From Coptis chinensis (lineage: Eukaryota > Streptophyta > Magnoliopsida > Ranunculales > Ranunculaceae): a stretch of DNA of 64,000 nucleotides. The notes under the pieces were generated by a model. That model made no database searches. It was not told the DNA's origin and saw nothing but the letters and a program-made list of their open reading frames with translations. Both the position numbers and the translations under genes were made by a program. The stretch covers positions 13,844,001 to 13,908,000 of the forward strand of contig CM027380.1 in NCBI GenBank assembly GCA_015680905.1. The letters are read 5' to 3'. Below, one piece after another: positions 61,590 to 64,000 of this stretch (positions are counted from its first letter, which is position 1; each line of letters begins with the position of its first letter).

Positions 61590-61930
61590 TATGGGCTATG
61601 AACATTCTTTGTTCATATCACAATTGGACTATGAGCGATGATTGTTCATAGTTCGGTATTAAGTATATGAACACTCATTGTCCATATTTATGAGCTATGA
61701 ACAATGAGTGTTCATAGTCCATATTATGCATCTTATGAACAATCATTGTTCATAGTCCAATTGTAGTATGCACAAAAGAATATTCATAGCTCATGACTAT
61801 GAACATTGATTGTTTATAATAAATGCAAGTATGGACTATGAACACTTTCCGCTCATTCATAGTTCAATTGTGATATGAACAAAAATGTTCATAGCTCATG
61901 ACCGTGGTATGAACAAAGAATGGTTAATTT
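61590..61930. repeat. TGTTCATA palindrome array 3
   Basis: About eight TATGAACA...TGTTCATA palindromes, now in both orders (CACAATTGG and its complement CCAATTGTG spacers). Confidence 0.88.
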
Positions 61931-62154
61931 GAGATACCCCTTGTTTTGCAGTGAGAGGAGTGATTTTTCCGATAATAATATCATCTTTATTTTTTGTTTT
62001 GGTAAGCGGTTGAGATTAGATCATCTAATTTATTTTAGATCGTGATCGAGATTAGATCTAACCATTTTGGTAGTCTTCCACACGCGTGCCGCGGCTTGTA
62101 CATTGTCGTATATAAACTTTCTACGTTATATAGTGTTGTACACAGCTTTATATA

Positions 62155-62272
62155 GTGAGGTATGAACATTGATTGTTCATACCCCAAATATGTATGAACA
62201 ATGAATGTTCATATGAACAATGAGTGTTCATAGCTCATATTGGGGTATGACAGTGATTGTTCATACCCCAAA
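62155..62272. repeat. TGTTCATA palindrome array 4
   Basis: GGTATGAACATTGATTGTTC and two similar palindromes, with ACCCCAAATA spacers, next to a MULE-end-like sequence. Confidence 0.85.
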
Positions 62273-62274
62273 TA

Positions 62275-62820
62275 AGAGAGGGTACAATGGTTATTTGACT
62301 TTCTATTCACAAAAAAAAAAAATAGATCCACAAAAAATCCACGACCCCATTCTTCTTCCTCCTAACAAAAGCCATCTCTGCATAAAATTTCATAGTTGGG
62401 TATTGATTTGTGTATAATTCTTCAATTTGGAGATGGGTTTAATTTACCTTGGAGTTATCCTCATAAATATGAAGTGGGTGATCGGTTATCTGTTGAAGTG
62501 AATTCTTTGACTTCCATTGAATCATTGATAAAGAAATACCTTATATAGTTATGACACCTTTTTTTATGTAAACCATTGGAAGGAATTAAAGATATGGATG
62601 GTTGAGTTGAGAATCTTGGTGAGTTTTTGTATCTCTTTGATTCTATTGTTGAGCAGGAGGTAATCAATTTTCAAATGAGTTCTTCAAACTTGATTGAGTT
62701 GGGTTTCAAGGATTCAACTTTAATTATATTTTCCTTTTGATTCTTAAGATTTGATTGTGGGTTAACCGGTTCCATTGAGTTTCCAGGCAGAGTTTTCATG
62801 AAAAAACGTGGTAGTGGGTT
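62275..62820 (+). mobile_element. Inner MULE end and N-terminal fragment
   Basis: GGGTACAATGGTTATTTGAC followed by TTCTTCTTCCTCC repeats the layout of the outer left end at 55645-55720 in the same orientation. A frame then reads YEVGDRLSVEVNSLTSIESL, similar in character to the N-terminus of the MULE fragment at 13.5 kb. It suggests a second, smaller family member nested at the right end (62275-63075). Confidence 0.45.
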
Positions 62821-63073
62821 TCTCTGAAAACTTGGTGGTGGGTGTCCCTGTAGTGAGGAGAGAGAAAGAGGATGAGGAAGAAGAAAGAGGCGTCAGTTTT
62901 TATCCAATTTTCTAAACTAATTTGTGAAAGAAAAATAAAATGACTATTGTACCCTCTCATATTTGCTTTGTGAAATTAGTGCAAGATCTGGACGTTGGAT
63001 CGGGTATAATCGAATGGACGTGATGAGCTGTTAAGATGGGCTGTCATTTTAAGTTTGTCAAGTTAGCTTGACC

Positions 63074-63075
<2 letters not shown>

Positions 63076-63133
<58 letters not shown>
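63076..63133. repeat. TA microsatellite
   Basis: About 29 uninterrupted AT dinucleotides. They probably include the target site of the MULE, since the left flank (55521-55532) is also an AT run. Confidence 0.97.
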
Positions 63134-63136
<3 letters not shown>

Positions 63137-63349
63137 AGTCGTAGCTCATCAAGACAGGGACTTGAGCTGATAGAGGAAAGGGGGAACAATGTCTGACTTG
63201 ATTCAAGTTCATCACAAAATCTTGATATGTAGGCAGCTCGTCCCAAAGCGAGCTCAGTCAAAACTCAACCCATCACAATCTTCTCCATTATTCACACTTG
63301 TAAGAACTGATCAAATTCAACCTTTATAATGACCACATTTAAAGAAAAT

Positions 63350-63560
63350 ATAGATATTTGTCGATATTTGTGGATATTTGTCGATATATCCACGATATTT
63401 GCAGTCAGAAATACCCACACATAGTCTGTGGATATTTGTCGATATTTATTAATATATCTCGATATATCCACGATATTTACAGATGCCCAAATGTAATATA
63501 TCCCCACATAGGGGGATATATCCACGATACATATCCATAAATCAGAGGTCGATATTTTGT
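63350..63560. repeat. GATATTTGTCGATAT-type minisatellite
   Basis: Short units (TCGATATTTGTGGATATTTG, ATATATCCACGATATTTGCA) repeat in direct and partly inverted order over about 190 bases. Both strands are open here only because the repeat lacks stops. Confidence 0.8.
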
Positions 63561-64000
63561 CATATCCCAATATTTTGTACTATGCTACATGGACCCCAAA
63601 CATCGGAATGAACTAATTGAAAAGGATCACTAGAACAATTATTTAAACTAGTTTTGTAAGTAGTACAACGATGTTTAGCTAACTCACAAACTTCACATTG
63701 CAATAACTGGACACTAGAAGGAATACTAGGAATTACACAACGTAGACTCTTCAGAGGTAGATAACCGAGCCGCCTATGCCATAAAGAAGGAGAGATAGAG
63801 ACTATAAGGGCCTGTTTCTATTGATGCTGCCCAAAAGCACTTTGAAAGTAGTAGATGCCACCTCGCTCGTACCCCCCACTAACTAGTTCCTTTTTCTGCA
63901 GATCCTGAAAAACAACACAAATGGAGGAAAACATGAAAGAACAATTAAGTGATTGTGTGAGACTATGAACAGATAAGAGATTAAATGGAAAATTTTGAAC
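63560..64000 (-). pseudogene. Ty1/copia gag-pre-integrase/integrase fragment, runs off the window
   Basis: On the minus strand: VFQDLQKKELVSGG, GGIYYFQSAF, a stop, then LWHRRLGYLPLKSLRCVIPS, CEVCELAKHR and PFQLVHSDVWGPCSIVQN. This is the H-x-R-x-G-H-type zinc region (His to Tyr change at GY) and the first Asp segment of copia integrase. It ends at the minisatellite and continues beyond base 64000. Confidence 0.88.

Larger units (their letters stand above)
55533..63075 (+). mobile_element. Mutator-like element (Pack-MULE type), 7.5 kb
   Basis: The left end (55533-55770) and the reverse complement of the right end (63075-62820) share blocks such as TCACGTCC, GATCCAACGTCCA, GGTACAATAGTCATTTTA-like and TTCTTCTTCCTC: long imperfect terminal inverted repeats as in MULEs. 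Both sides are TA dinucleotide runs, so a 9-base duplication cannot be distinguished. The interior holds a broken FAR1-like transposase, captured host fragments and TGTTCATA arrays. The stretches 59000-59220, 59530-60140 and 60460-61030 show nothing else recognised. Confidence 0.78.

Overview
This is nuclear DNA of a flowering plant, most likely a eudicot. It is AT-rich, has spliced genes with GT-AG introns, and is filled with plant-type transposable elements (Ty3 Athila-like, Ty1/copia, LINE, Helitron, Mutator-like, CACTA-like, PIF/Harbinger, hAT). The species cannot be named from the sequence alone. There is no bacterial or organelle character and no recognisable tRNA, rRNA or CRISPR array.

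Only one host gene looks intact: a two-exon purine permease (PUP) on the minus strand at 8144-11002. Beside it on the same strand lies a fourteen-exon copy of the DNA polymerase alpha B subunit (POLA2), 640-6529. Its first five exons are sound, but several splice sites are lost, the last coding exon has a stop codon, and the C-terminal end is missing. An E2F-like site remains upstream of its start. A noncoding block upstream of it (6671-7625) occurs again at 48757-50895.

From 12.3 to 23.0 kb come an hAT MITE, a Mutator-like fragment, small Helitrons, and a 7 kb stretch (15976-22974) bounded by CACTA-like ends. That stretch carries exon pieces of unrelated host genes: a myosin motor exon, the spliced C-terminal part of an HD-ZIP III regulator (MEKHLA end) and several unrecognised exon-like pieces. 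It looks like a gene-capturing transposon, although its two flanks do not match.

From 22975 to 41244 lies one Athila-like Ty3 retrotransposon on the minus strand, with a 1578-base 5' LTR, a tRNA-Asp-type primer site, gag, protease-RT-RNase H-integrase, ORFs in the env position, a polypurine tract and a truncated 3' LTR. It is dead (stops and frameshifts), and a 3.8 kb solo-LTR-like insert splits gag from protease. Next come a 5'-truncated copia element (42138-43939) and a decayed PIF/Harbinger transposon (43940-48756). The Harbinger was itself hit by a copia solo LTR with a perfect 5-base target duplication and by an hAT MITE with an 8-base duplication.

From 50977 to 55516 is a 4540-base nonautonomous Helitron with clean ends. 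It is made largely of tandem repeats, including an array of roughly 35-40 diverged units of about 55 bases. From 55533 to 63075 is a 7.5 kb Mutator-like element with long inverted ends and a broken FAR1-like transposase. It holds a captured kinesin calponin-homology fragment, a possible USP-like fragment and several arrays of a palindromic motif built on TGTTCATA. The window ends in a TA microsatellite, a GATATTTGTCGATAT-type repeat and a copia integrase fragment that runs off the edge.
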